Position numbers and translations under genes: made by a program. DNA of 64,000 bases from Anaerocolumna chitinilytica (GTDB lineage: Bacteria; Bacillota; Clostridia; Lachnospirales; Lachnospiraceae): the NCBI RefSeq assembly GCF_014218355.1, contig NZ_AP023368.1, positions 4,651,501 to 4,715,500 of the forward strand, given 5' to 3'. The notes beneath the pieces were generated by a model. That model saw only the letters and a program-made list of their open reading frames with translations, made no database searches and had not been told where the DNA came from. Positions 16,946 to 25,044 of this stretch are shown in pieces. Every line of letters starts with the position of its first letter. Positions within the stretch are counted from its first letter, which is position 1.

Positions 16946-18511
16946 TTATTTTTCACGGAAGTCATTTGAGGTGCAACCAACATGCTTTTTAAAGGTCCTC
17001 ATAAAATAACTTGTATTACAAAAACCGCAATTTTCAGCAATATCGCAAATACAAAGCTTTGTTTCTTTCAGAAGCTTCTTTGCATAATCCATTCTTAAGT
17101 TATTAATATATTTTGTAATATTAATACCAAATTCTTTATTAAAGGACGTTGAAAGATAACCCAGTGATATAGAGAACCTCTGAGCCAGAAAGTTCGTGGA
17201 TATTTCACTGCTGGTATAGTTATCCTCAATATAATTCTTTATAATCATCAGAACAGAGCGTGAATCAGCAGTAACTGCCATCCATTGGCCAAGTACTGTT
17301 GTTATGGTTCTGCACAGGCTTTCTATCAACTCTTCTCTTGAGGAAAATTCATCGATAATTCTGCCGGAAAGGTATTCTGTACCAAGCATTGACACAATAC
17401 TTCCGCCTGCTTTTTTTATACAGGTACGGGCCAGTATACAGATGAGTTCCACATAAAGTATACGGATATGCATTGCCGTCCCCGGTATATCTACCGAAAA
17501 TATCCTTCTGACAACAGCAAGTGCTTCTTTCAAATCACCAGTCGCTAAAAACCTTTGATATAGCTTAAAATCCTCCTCCGGTAAATTTGTAGCAGCGGAT
17601 TTCTCCCATTCGCTCCAGTAAAACAATCGGCTGTCATTCTCACCGGCCAGAGTAAAACGCAAGTCAAGGGCCTGTCTGGCTTGTGTCAATAAAACACCGG
17701 AGACAGATTCTTCAATGCCGGATATCCCCATAACCATCACAATATCAAGCTTCTTGCGTATCTTACATCGTATCTCCTTGAAGTTTTTTAGAAATATTTC
17801 TTCCGCCTTTTTTATATCCTCCTCCGGAGAAGCTGCTATTACTGTAATCTGCTGCCCCGGGTTAAGGTCAAAAAAGGTAAGAAACCACGGCCCTGCCGCC
17901 TCTTGCACAATCTCCTGCAATGCCTGCCGCAATTTTTCGGACTGGAGTTTCACCGACATACGAAAAACGCCAATTTGATAATATTTTGGTACACTCGGAA
18001 AGATATCTTCTAAGGAAATCTCCAGATTAGGTTTGACCCCATGAAAAAAGGCTGTCAGCTGTTCCCGTTGATTCTCATTTAATCTGCCGTCTTTTAGTCT
18101 TGCATTATAATACGGCCCTTGAAGCAGACTTCTCCGGTGCATTTCCTTTGCAGTTACTTTCGCCAAGGTAGCTGTTAATTCCTCCTGTCTGGCAGGTTTA
18201 AGTAAGTAATCCACTACCCCCAAGGTTATTGCTTCTCTGGCATATTGAAATTCCGAATAGCCTGAAATTAAGACAGATGCAATGTCCGGCACGTATGTTT
18301 CAGCAGCTTTCACCAAGTCAATGCCGCTCATTTTACCCATCATAATATCTGTAAACAGGATATCCGGCTTATACTCTTTAATCTTTTCAAGAGCTTCCTC
18401 CCCGGAGGAAGCCTCCATTATCCACTTAAAACTGAAACCACTCCGGCTCACTTTATATAATATATCCGCGCAAGCCAGTTTCTCATCGTCCACAATTAAT
18501 ACACCAAGCAT
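16946..18511 (-). CDS. YesN-type response regulator with AraC DNA-binding domain
   Basis: About 521 residues. Residues 1-120 are a receiver domain (LIVDDEK acidic pocket, phospho-acceptor D55 in ILFTDIMMG, then the LKPA lysine loop). The middle ~280 residues are the variable YesN linker. The last ~100 are an AraC double helix-turn-helix (TNFLAQRFSISLGYLSTSFN ... IAENCGFCNTSYFMRTFKKH). I moved the start to ATG 18511, preceded by GAAGGGAG, since the receiver begins there. It follows the sensor by 14 bp and faces the sugar ABC operon, its expected target. Confidence 0.95.
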   Translation of the reverse strand: MLGVLIVDDEKLACADILYKVSRSGFSFKWIMEASSGEEALEKIKEYKPDILFTDIMMGKMSGIDLVKAAETYVPDIASVLISGYSEFQYAREAITLGVVDYLLKPARQEELTATLAKVTAKEMHRRSLLQGPYYNARLKDGRLNENQREQLTAFFHGVKPNLEISLEDIFPSVPKYYQIGVFRMSVKLQSEKLRQALQEIVQEAAGPWFLTFFDLNPGQQITVIAASPEEDIKKAEEIFLKNFKEIRCKIRKKLDIVMVMGISGIEESVSGVLLTQARQALDLRFTLAGENDSRLFYWSEWEKSAATNLPEEDFKLYQRFLATGDLKEALAVVRRIFSVDIPGTAMHIRILYVELICILARTCIKKAGGSIVSMLGTEYLSGRIIDEFSSREELIESLCRTITTVLGQWMAVTADSRSVLMIIKNYIEDNYTSSEISTNFLAQRFSISLGYLSTSFNKEFGINITKYINNLRMDYAKKLLKETKLCICDIAENCGFCNTSYFMRTFKKHVGCTSNDFREK

Positions 18512-18525
18512 TCTTAATCTCCCTT

Positions 18526-20376
18526 CTACAACACTTTGCTGCAAGGCACCCTTACTGAAACACACACACCTCTCCCTTCTCCTTCGCTTGTTATCTTCAA
18601 GCCGTAATTCACACCATACTGCAGGAGAATTCTCTGATGTACATTTAAGAGCCCGATACTGTTGTTATTGGCTGCTAAAGCTGTTATCTGAACGACAGGT
18701 TCTGCCATCCTCTCTTGTATCATTGTTAGTCTTTCAGCAGTAATTCCTTCTCCGTTATCCGTAATGGATACCACCAGATCGTCTTTATCCTTACTGGCCC
18801 ATATCCGAATCTCTCTGCTGTCTCCGTCTTTTGCCATTTGATTTTTAAAACCATGTTTAAAAGCATTTTCAATTAACGGCTGCAGAATGAGTTTTGGTAC
18901 CTTGTATTCATATAACTCTTCCTTTATATCAACGCTGTATGTAAAATTATTTTGGTATCGGATGCTTTGTATATACAGATAATCTGAAATATTCGATAAC
19001 TCATCCTTCAACGTCACATTGTGCCTGGTTACTTCAGAAGAATATCGAAACATAGCTGATAGGGCTGCTATCATTTCAGTGGTACTGTCTGCACCTTCCA
19101 GATTGGCCATAGCTGATATGGTATTTAATGTATTATAGAGAAAATGAGGATTGATACAAGACATCAATGCCTGTTCTCTGGCAGTCATAACCTGCATTTT
19201 CGCCGTGTATTCTTCCTGAATCAGTGTTTGTATTCGTTTCTGCATTCGAAACAGATGTCTCTCTATTCGTGTAAGCTCATCTGAACCTCCCACCGGTTTA
19301 AAGGGTTGCACCTCCTTTTCATTAAATTGATCCATTTTCCCAATAAGGACATTTAATTTTTTGTTATAAATCCGATTTGATATAATTAAGAGCAGCATCA
19401 TAAAAATCAGCAGGGTAACAGTTGAATAAATTGCTCCAAGCCCGTCGGACTTTTCCATTTGCTTTGGGTTAAATAAAATAACGGCAGTGGCATCAATTAC
19501 ACCGATATTTCTTGTTAAGATATTAAAGTTTTCTTTGTTTCCTTCCCCGTTTTTTACTTTGATTTTTTGGGAGAATTCCTGCCCTGCTCTGATGTTATTA
19601 TATAGTTTCTCAATCTTCTCCTGTGGCAAGGCACCATCATTTTTTTTCGCAGCTATATAGCTATAAATAATTCTGCCGCTTTTATTATCAAATAAATAGA
19701 TGCTGTGATAGGACCCCTTATAAGGTGCAAATAATGTACCGGTATCAACGGTAATAGTCTGACAGCAGTAATCCTGTCCCCAGGCACTGGACTTCGAATT
19801 ATAATTATTAATGATTCCTGCCAGTGTCAGATGATATGTATGGGTCACATCAGAATAGGTATACCACCACTGAGGGTTTTTCTCCTTTAACTCCTTAAAC
19901 CAGCTTTTCTCCTTTACTTTACCTACGTCCCAGAAATAATATCCGTCTGCCGGCAGATAGGTATACAACCTTTGTCCGATGACTTCCTGGGACTGGTATA
20001 GAAAAAAGGTCATTTCACTTATCCTCTGACCTAAATCCTTGCTAAGTATGACCATTTCTGAACGACTGACGTCTTTTTTGAAGATATTGTCCCGCAAATC
20101 ATTACTCATGGAAACCACTCCCATGGCAGTAATGTAGTTTGACAGCTTATCCGTAACACCGGAAATATAAATATCCGCAGAATCTTTCTGTATTCCATAT
20201 AATTCGTTGTTGACCTTTGCCAGATAATTCTGAACCAAATACCATATTCCCATGGAGGATACCAGCATAATCAGCACCGTTAGCATTAACATGGAATGTA
20301 TAGAGGTAATCAGTACGAACTTCTGAATTCTCTGCTTACCAATTATTTTAATCTTGCTCCTGCTGATCTCCTCCAT
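18526..20376 (-). CDS. YesM-type sensor histidine kinase
   Basis: 616 residues. One membrane segment at ~22-46, a large extracytoplasmic sensor domain (~50-305), a second membrane segment at ~307-330, a HAMP-like linker, then the His_kinase domain with phospho-histidine motif CINPHFLYNTLNTISAMANL (around residue 410) and a C-terminal HATPase domain (LILQPLIENAFKHG, DNGEGI). YesM kinases sense extracellular sugars, often together with a binding protein, and phosphorylate the partner YesN regulator encoded next. The promoter region upstream carries repeated TGATATATTT boxes. Confidence 0.95.
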   Translation of the reverse strand: MEEISRSKIKIIGKQRIQKFVLITSIHSMLMLTVLIMLVSSMGIWYLVQNYLAKVNNELYGIQKDSADIYISGVTDKLSNYITAMGVVSMSNDLRDNIFKKDVSRSEMVILSKDLGQRISEMTFFLYQSQEVIGQRLYTYLPADGYYFWDVGKVKEKSWFKELKEKNPQWWYTYSDVTHTYHLTLAGIINNYNSKSSAWGQDYCCQTITVDTGTLFAPYKGSYHSIYLFDNKSGRIIYSYIAAKKNDGALPQEKIEKLYNNIRAGQEFSQKIKVKNGEGNKENFNILTRNIGVIDATAVILFNPKQMEKSDGLGAIYSTVTLLIFMMLLLIISNRIYNKKLNVLIGKMDQFNEKEVQPFKPVGGSDELTRIERHLFRMQKRIQTLIQEEYTAKMQVMTAREQALMSCINPHFLYNTLNTISAMANLEGADSTTEMIAALSAMFRYSSEVTRHNVTLKDELSNISDYLYIQSIRYQNNFTYSVDIKEELYEYKVPKLILQPLIENAFKHGFKNQMAKDGDSREIRIWASKDKDDLVVSITDNGEGITAERLTMIQERMAEPVVQITALAANNNSIGLLNVHQRILLQYGVNYGLKITSEGEGRGVCVSVRVPCSKVL

Positions 20377-20413
20377 AAACGGACCTCTTTTCGATTAATT
20401 AAATTAGAGTTCG

Positions 20414-20496
20414 AAATATATCACTTTTTGATATATTTTATTCTTTCTGATATATTTAATGTCATGTGATATATTTATATTATATAAATATATCCA
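20414..20496. promoter_or_regulatory. Array of TGATATATTT operator-like boxes before the YesM gene
   Basis: Three exact direct copies of TGATATATTT lie at 20429, 20448 and 20467, each 19 bp apart. An inverted exact copy (AAATATATCA) at 20414-20423 forms a palindrome with the first across five bases, and an inverted near-copy (AAATATATCC) lies at 20487-20496 in the promoter spacer. The same TGATATA core forms an inverted repeat at the promoter of the adjacent GntR/LacI regulator, so that regulator is the likely binder. Confidence 0.65.
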
Positions 20497-20505
20497 TGTT
20501 GTCAA
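20477..20505 (-). promoter_or_regulatory. Candidate promoter of the yesM-yesN operon
   Basis: On the minus strand TTGACA (20505-20500) is followed after 17 bases by TAATAT; TATAAT at 15-base spacing overlaps it. Operator-like boxes lie inside and just downstream, fitting repression by steric block. Confidence 0.6.
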
Positions 20506-20550
20506 TAAAATATTAAAATTAAAAGATACCTTCATGCATATCCAACAAAA

Positions 20551-20570
20551 AAAAGACCCGAAGGTCTTTT
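20551..20570 (-). terminator. Terminator after the GntR/LacI regulator gene
   Basis: The minus strand reads AAAAGACC-TTCG-GGTCTTTT followed by further T, a stable UUCG tetraloop hairpin with a U tract, 10 bp after the stop. Confidence 0.9.
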
Positions 20571-20579
20571 CTAAGTACT

Positions 20580-21707
20580 TTATTTATTTTGATGCAAGTC
20601 ACGAACACTTTTTCTTTCAATCAGCTCAGTGGGTATTTTTATATGTTTTACCGGTTCTCCCCTTGTATTGATTTTTTCCGTTATTATGCGAAAAGCTTCT
20701 TCCATCAACGGCCTCACCGGCTGCCGCATCGTGGTAAGCTTAATATCAAGATAATCTAGAATTGCATTGTCTGTAAATCCTGTTACGGAGAGCTTATCCG
20801 GAATGGAAATTCCCAGTTCTTTTGCAGCGGAATAGATCTGGATAGCCAGATAGTCATCGCCGCAGAAAACTGCTGTCAGGTCTTTATTTCTTTTAAGATA
20901 CTCCACAAAATTCATATTCGATGCAGCAGGATTCTTTATCATGACATAATCCTTTTTAATATGCAGGTTATTCTCCGCCATGGCACTGACATATCCTTTA
21001 TATCTTTCATCCCTGCTGGATACTTCCGATATCGCATCGGAAACGAAACCGATATTTTGATGTCCCTTTTCTACCAGATAATTCAATAGCTTTTTGGCTC
21101 CCTGGTAATGATCGTGATATACGCTGTCAAACTCAATTTCCTTATAGACTCGGTCTACCATAACAATCGGATATCCTCGCAGCTTATAATGCAGCAGTTC
21201 GTTGCCGCATACATTTTTGTCGCCGGGAAAGAATATTACTCCTTTAATGCTTGGTATTCCAGCAATTTCACGAAGTACTTTCTCCTCGTCTTCAAGGTTG
21301 CCTCCGGATACCTTCACAATAACTTCATATTCCGCTTCCTCCGCAATATGAAGCAGTTCTGTAATAATCTGCCCGATATAAAAATCAATTCTCGGTAATA
21401 CCAGAGCAATTAATTTCACCCCTCCAAGCTCTGTCTTATCCGGCAGTTCTTCCTCCATCATTGCCCTTATAACACTAGTATCAATGTCTTTTAAGAAACT
21501 GCCTTGTCTTGGAACCCGGTATATTATCCCCTCTTCCGCCAAAGCATTTAATGCCAGCTTACTTGTCATTCTGCTGACTCCAAAGAGCTCTGCGATCATC
21601 CCTTCACTGGGAAGTAATTCATGGGGATGGTATTTCTTTTCTAAGAACATTCTTAGTAGCTCACGCTTCACTCGGTCTGTCTTTGTGTCGTTGATTTTCC
21701 CTTGCAC
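20580..21707 (-). CDS. GntR-headed, LacI-type ligand-binding transcriptional regulator (AraR-like architecture)
   Basis: 375 residues. The N-terminal ~75 are a GntR winged helix (HELLPSEGMIAELFGVSRMT, then a wing with RVPRQGSFL). From ~100 onward is a LacI/periplasmic-binding-like sugar sensor (VKGVIFFPGD-like loops, IGFVSDAISEVSSRDERYKGY, AVFCGDDYLAIQIYSAAKELG, VTGFTDNAILDYL). This is the AraR arrangement: a repressor released by sugar. The start is GTG 21707 with GAGGTAAAG upstream. It lies directly upstream of yesM-yesN on the same strand. An inverted repeat at its own promoter and related boxes before yesM suggest autoregulation and control of the two-component genes. Confidence 0.92.
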   Translation of the reverse strand: MQGKINDTKTDRVKRELLRMFLEKKYHPHELLPSEGMIAELFGVSRMTSKLALNALAEEGIIYRVPRQGSFLKDIDTSVIRAMMEEELPDKTELGGVKLIALVLPRIDFYIGQIITELLHIAEEAEYEVIVKVSGGNLEDEEKVLREIAGIPSIKGVIFFPGDKNVCGNELLHYKLRGYPIVMVDRVYKEIEFDSVYHDHYQGAKKLLNYLVEKGHQNIGFVSDAISEVSSRDERYKGYVSAMAENNLHIKKDYVMIKNPAASNMNFVEYLKRNKDLTAVFCGDDYLAIQIYSAAKELGISIPDKLSVTGFTDNAILDYLDIKLTTMRQPVRPLMEEAFRIITEKINTRGEPVKHIKIPTELIERKSVRDLHQNK

Positions 21708-21747
21708 TAACTCTTTACCTCACCCTTTTGATATTATCTGATGTATT

Positions 21748-21764
21748 TGATATATATTATATCA
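21748..21764. promoter_or_regulatory. Inverted-repeat operator TGATATA-N3-TATATCA at the regulator's promoter
   Basis: A perfect 7-bp inverted repeat with a 3-base centre lies about 41 bp upstream of GTG 21707 and overlaps a TATAAT box read on the minus strand. A second partial element (TGATATTATC) is adjacent. The position fits autorepression by the GntR/LacI regulator. Confidence 0.65.
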
Positions 21765-21814
21765 GACACAAAATGATAGATAAAGGAAAATAATGTGTTT
21801 TTTACTTTAAAGTA

Positions 21815-22408
21815 TTACTTTCCCATCTCTGTTTTACTTTCTATGGTTTGAAGCTTATTTAATACTATGGACTGTATTCCTACAAAAATTGCTCCGTAGG
21901 CAATTGCCAGCACACCAAACGTAAACCCACCATACAGCATAACTGCCAGATTAATTGCTCCCATGGTATAGGCCACATTTAATTTTTCCTTCTTTTTATG
22001 GAAAATCAGAGCAAGGACATCAAAACCCACTGTTGTCGCTTTTGCATGCAAGCACAGAAAATACCCTGTCCCGACTCCCAAGGCGCTTATAAGTACCGAA
22101 GCTATTTTAGGAAGTTGAACTGTAAACCCGGTCTTACTGAACACATTAAATAAAACAAGATAACTAAAACAACTGAATATGGTTCCCAGAAAATATTCTT
22201 TCCCCAGTCCTATGTAACAAAGGCCAAGGAGCAAAAGGGTTATTCCATTCACCAGATATACAGTTGGAACATTTATAAGTTTTGCCGTTACCATGGAGAA
22301 GCTCGTTACCCCTCCATTGATAATATGATTTGGTACAGTGATGCAGGCATAACAAAAGGTAATAAGCAAATTGCCAGCCAGTATATCTGCATATTTTCTA
22401 AAATTCAT
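21815..22408 (-). CDS. YitT-family membrane protein lacking the C-terminal DUF2179 domain
   Basis: 197 residues with five to six membrane segments. ADILAGNLLITFCYACITVP, NGGVTSFSM and the later HAKATTVGFDVLALIFHKK region are the YitT/DUF161 pattern. Ordinary YitT proteins are ~280 residues and end in a cytoplasmic DUF2179 domain, absent here. The function of the family is not established. AAAGGAACATAAG precedes ATG 22408. It stands alone, with its own ~200-bp leader upstream. Confidence 0.8.
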   Translation of the reverse strand: MNFRKYADILAGNLLITFCYACITVPNHIINGGVTSFSMVTAKLINVPTVYLVNGITLLLLGLCYIGLGKEYFLGTIFSCFSYLVLFNVFSKTGFTVQLPKIASVLISALGVGTGYFLCLHAKATTVGFDVLALIFHKKKEKLNVAYTMGAINLAVMLYGGFTFGVLAIAYGAIFVGIQSIVLNKLQTIESKTEMGK

Positions 22409-22709
22409 TTTTCTTATGTTCCTTTCCTATTACCGCTGTTATGTACATTTTACAGACACCTAACTAGTAGTCAGTCATTATTGCTTCCTATAGCAGCATA
22501 AAACTTTTCTGACCTTCCTTGTGAACGGCAATTATTCTATGTAAAAGTTTCTTTTAGCATTTCCCTATTATAAACTTTTTCCTTTCATTTAGAAACACTG
22601 CACCGGAATTTTTGTCAAAAAAATAAAGCCTCTTCTTGCCCTTTTAAGTCCACATTCCTTGAAGGCTTGTGACTACGGGCAAGAGGGAGGCTTATAATTA
22701 AGTTTACAA
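22409..22709. other. Gap between trxA and the YitT gene
   Basis: 301 bp holding the trxA terminator (22626-22693) and, on the minus strand, a TATAAT box around 22571 that could start a ~150-base leader for the YitT gene. I see no recognised riboswitch in that leader and no coding potential. Confidence 0.5.
22626..22693 (-). terminator. Terminator after trxA
   Basis: On the minus strand AAGCCTCCCTCTTGCCC pairs with GGGCAAGAAGAGGCTT with a small irregularity across a ~35-base loop, and is followed by TATTTTTTT. It starts about 17 bp after the trxA stop. Confidence 0.85.
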
Positions 22710-23021
22710 TTAAGGAATCATAGCCAGAATTTCCTGCTTCGGCCTTACGCCAACGCTGGATTGAACCACTTTTCCATCCTTTAATACCACCAGAGTAGGT
22801 ATACTCATTACACGGAATTGCTGTGCAAGTTCCGGTTCTTCATCTACGTTTACTTTTCCTACTTTAACGGAATCAACTGTTTCTTCAGCCACCTGCTCTA
22901 CAATAGGCCCAACCATCTTACATGGCCCACACCAGGATGCCCAGAAATCTAATAAAACAGGCTTGTCCGATTCTATTACTTCTTGATTAAAATTGTCTTT
23001 TGTTATTTTTAATACGCTCAT
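22710..23021 (-). CDS. trxA: Thioredoxin
   Basis: A 103-residue classical thioredoxin with the active site WASWCGPCKM and the cis-proline region MSIPTLVVLKDGK. It reduces protein disulfides in the cytoplasm, normally with thioredoxin reductase, which is not in the window. I set the start at ATG 23021, preceded by AAAGGAGAT at ideal spacing; the open frame extends to 23090 without similarity. The gene is single, with its own promoter (TATAAT at 23074-23079) and terminator. A TGTGAC-AAA-GTCACA palindrome sits about 40 bp upstream of the likely transcription start. Confidence 0.96.
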   Translation of the reverse strand: MSVLKITKDNFNQEVIESDKPVLLDFWASWCGPCKMVGPIVEQVAEETVDSVKVGKVNVDEEPELAQQFRVMSIPTLVVLKDGKVVQSSVGVRPKQEILAMIP

Positions 23022-23073
23022 ATTTTTATCTCCTTTACTGCTTTTAATTGTATGCAATGTAATTGATAGTTTT

Positions 23074-23114
23074 ATTATAGCTTTTTTCATATTTCTCTCT
23101 GTGACAAAGTCACA
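23074..23114 (-). promoter_or_regulatory. trxA promoter with CRP/FNR-like palindrome
   Basis: TATAAT (minus strand, 23079-23074) has no good -35 hexamer. Instead the perfect palindrome TGTGACAAAGTCACA (23100-23114) is centred near -40, where class II CRP/FNR activators bind. The half-site spacing is one base shorter than the E. coli CRP/FNR consensus. Confidence 0.5.
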
Positions 23115-23123
23115 TTTCGAAAA

Positions 23124-23165
23124 AAGAGGCTATCCCTGGCCATGACAGCCGGGGGATCGCCTCTT
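23124..23165 (-). terminator. Terminator after the 5'-nucleotidase gene
   Basis: The minus strand has AAGAGGC ... GCCTCTT with an inner ATCCC/GGGAT pairing, followed by TTTTTTC, about 38 bp after the stop codon. Confidence 0.85.
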
Positions 23166-23202
23166 CTACTGGTATTTTACCTGCAAGTTCTTATTGAATT
23201 CA

Positions 23203-24885
23203 TTATTTTATTACAATTCTTCCCTGTCCTTGAGGATTCGCATATTCTGAACCCACTGTTCCTTTGAGATTATTTGTAAGATAGTTTGAAAGAATGTCGT
23301 AGTCCACTGCGATATCGTCCTTAAGAACTTTTGCATTTTTAAACATGGTATATCCGTCACCACTGCTCTTTAAGGTGTAGTTAATACCAGCCAGTTTATA
23401 CTCCTTTGTAAGATCCAAGGCTTCGTAATTTCCTGTTTTACTGTTTAAAATCTTTATATTCTCTACCCGATATGCTCCTCCTACACTTTGGAACATTCCG
23501 CTGGCATCCAATACAACGGAAGAAGGAACAGAAGTATTGATTTCATATGTAATACCTGATACCTGTAAAAAGCCGCCGCTTTCTTCAGGGTAATTCTTAG
23601 CGCCTAGTTCAAGGGCGTCTTTAATCTGCTGGCCGGTTACCTGGAGAACACAGCCCATATTTCCCCAAGGGAATACGGAGAGGAGACTGTTATAAGTTAT
23701 ATCCCCCATAGCAATATCAGCGCGGATTCCACCGCCATTCATAATAGCTGCGTCAGCATCCAAAACAGTACGAAGGGCATCAGCGCAGAAATCTCCGAGA
23801 TTAGTCTCCGCATTACGGACAGCACGTTTACCGGTAGAAGCATTTAAAGTAGTCAGATTCACTGCAGTCTTACCAATAACCTTGGAAAGCTCTGCCTCGT
23901 AACTCTTTTTTATAGATGCTATGTATTCGCTTACTCCGGAATCTGTCTTGGTATAATCTTTCAGAGATACCAGATTCGTTGCAATTTTTCCATTTTTATT
24001 GATAACCAGCTTACCAATATTTTCAAACTTCGTTCCTGTTGATGAAACCAGGACATTTTTTCCACTCTTATTTTTTACTGTATTCTCTGCAAAAGTACTA
24101 TGAGAATGGCCATCTAGCATTACATCAATTCCTGTGGTATTCTTAATAACACTTGTAGAAGTCCAACGATCTGTAATACCATCTGTACCAAGGTGAGCAA
24201 GGGCTACCACATAGTCAGCACCGGCTTTTCTTGCGTCATTAACCGCCTTTTGAACACGATTGTAAAGGGCCTTACCGGTTTGATCACTGCAAAAACCATA
24301 GACATAATTTCCATTTGCATCCTGAAAATATGCGGGAGTGGATTTGGTTATAGATTCGGGCGTCGTAATTCCTACATAGGCAACTTTCGTTTTACCATAT
24401 TGCTTGATGACATAATTCTTATAAACGCTCTTTCCTGTTTTCATATTCTTGAAATTACAGCTTACTACATCACTCTTTAACTCATCTGTCAGCACCTTTA
24501 ACTGGTCTAGCTGATAGTCGAACTCGTGATTTCCAAGTGTAACCACATCATAACCAACCTTATTCATGATATCAATAATGTTCTGACCTTTTGATATCGC
24601 TCCGATAGTTCCACCCTGAATAAAGTCTCCATCAGAAACTAGAGAAACATATTTTGTTTTTTCTTGTAAATCACCTTTCAAAGCCGCAAGACTTGCATAT
24701 CCATCTACGGCACAGTGAACGTCATTATCATATAAAATAACAATATCACTGCTTGTTACACTATCTGCCGGTGAAGATGATTCAGCCGCCAGTGCCCTGT
24801 CTGCCGGAATAACTGGCGTAACCACCAGCAAGGCAACAGCAAGGAAAGAAACCACTACATTTTTTAGTCTTTTTGATAATTTCAT
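23203..24885 (-). CDS. Secreted 5'-nucleotidase / metallophosphatase
   Basis: 560 residues with a cleavable signal peptide (hydrophobic core ~8-27, then an Ala-rich cleavage region). The N-terminal calcineurin-like domain shows the two-metal motifs YDNDVHC, SDGDFIQGG and LGNHEFDYQ, then HLGTDG and DGHSHST. The C-terminal 5'-nucleotidase domain (~350-555) carries NLGDFCADALR, NGGGIRADI and a late GDGYTMFKN substrate-stacking region. It should release phosphate from nucleotides or related esters outside the cell. No sortase motif is evident and the protein ends in RIVIK. Monocistronic, with a terminator. Confidence 0.92.
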   Translation of the reverse strand: MKLSKRLKNVVVSFLAVALLVVTPVIPADRALAAESSSPADSVTSSDIVILYDNDVHCAVDGYASLAALKGDLQEKTKYVSLVSDGDFIQGGTIGAISKGQNIIDIMNKVGYDVVTLGNHEFDYQLDQLKVLTDELKSDVVSCNFKNMKTGKSVYKNYVIKQYGKTKVAYVGITTPESITKSTPAYFQDANGNYVYGFCSDQTGKALYNRVQKAVNDARKAGADYVVALAHLGTDGITDRWTSTSVIKNTTGIDVMLDGHSHSTFAENTVKNKSGKNVLVSSTGTKFENIGKLVINKNGKIATNLVSLKDYTKTDSGVSEYIASIKKSYEAELSKVIGKTAVNLTTLNASTGKRAVRNAETNLGDFCADALRTVLDADAAIMNGGGIRADIAMGDITYNSLLSVFPWGNMGCVLQVTGQQIKDALELGAKNYPEESGGFLQVSGITYEINTSVPSSVVLDASGMFQSVGGAYRVENIKILNSKTGNYEALDLTKEYKLAGINYTLKSSGDGYTMFKNAKVLKDDIAVDYDILSNYLTNNLKGTVGSEYANPQGQGRIVIK

Positions 24886-25044
24886 AATAACTCCTTCCGT
24901 GAATGTAAAATCTTTGAATTTTATGATTTATTAATACAACCCTATTATATCATTTCTTCAAAAATATTTACCAATTTTATGTAATTTTTTTGAAAAGTTT
25001 TATCAGAAAATATCTCATATTTTTTATGGCGATTTATTTTATTT

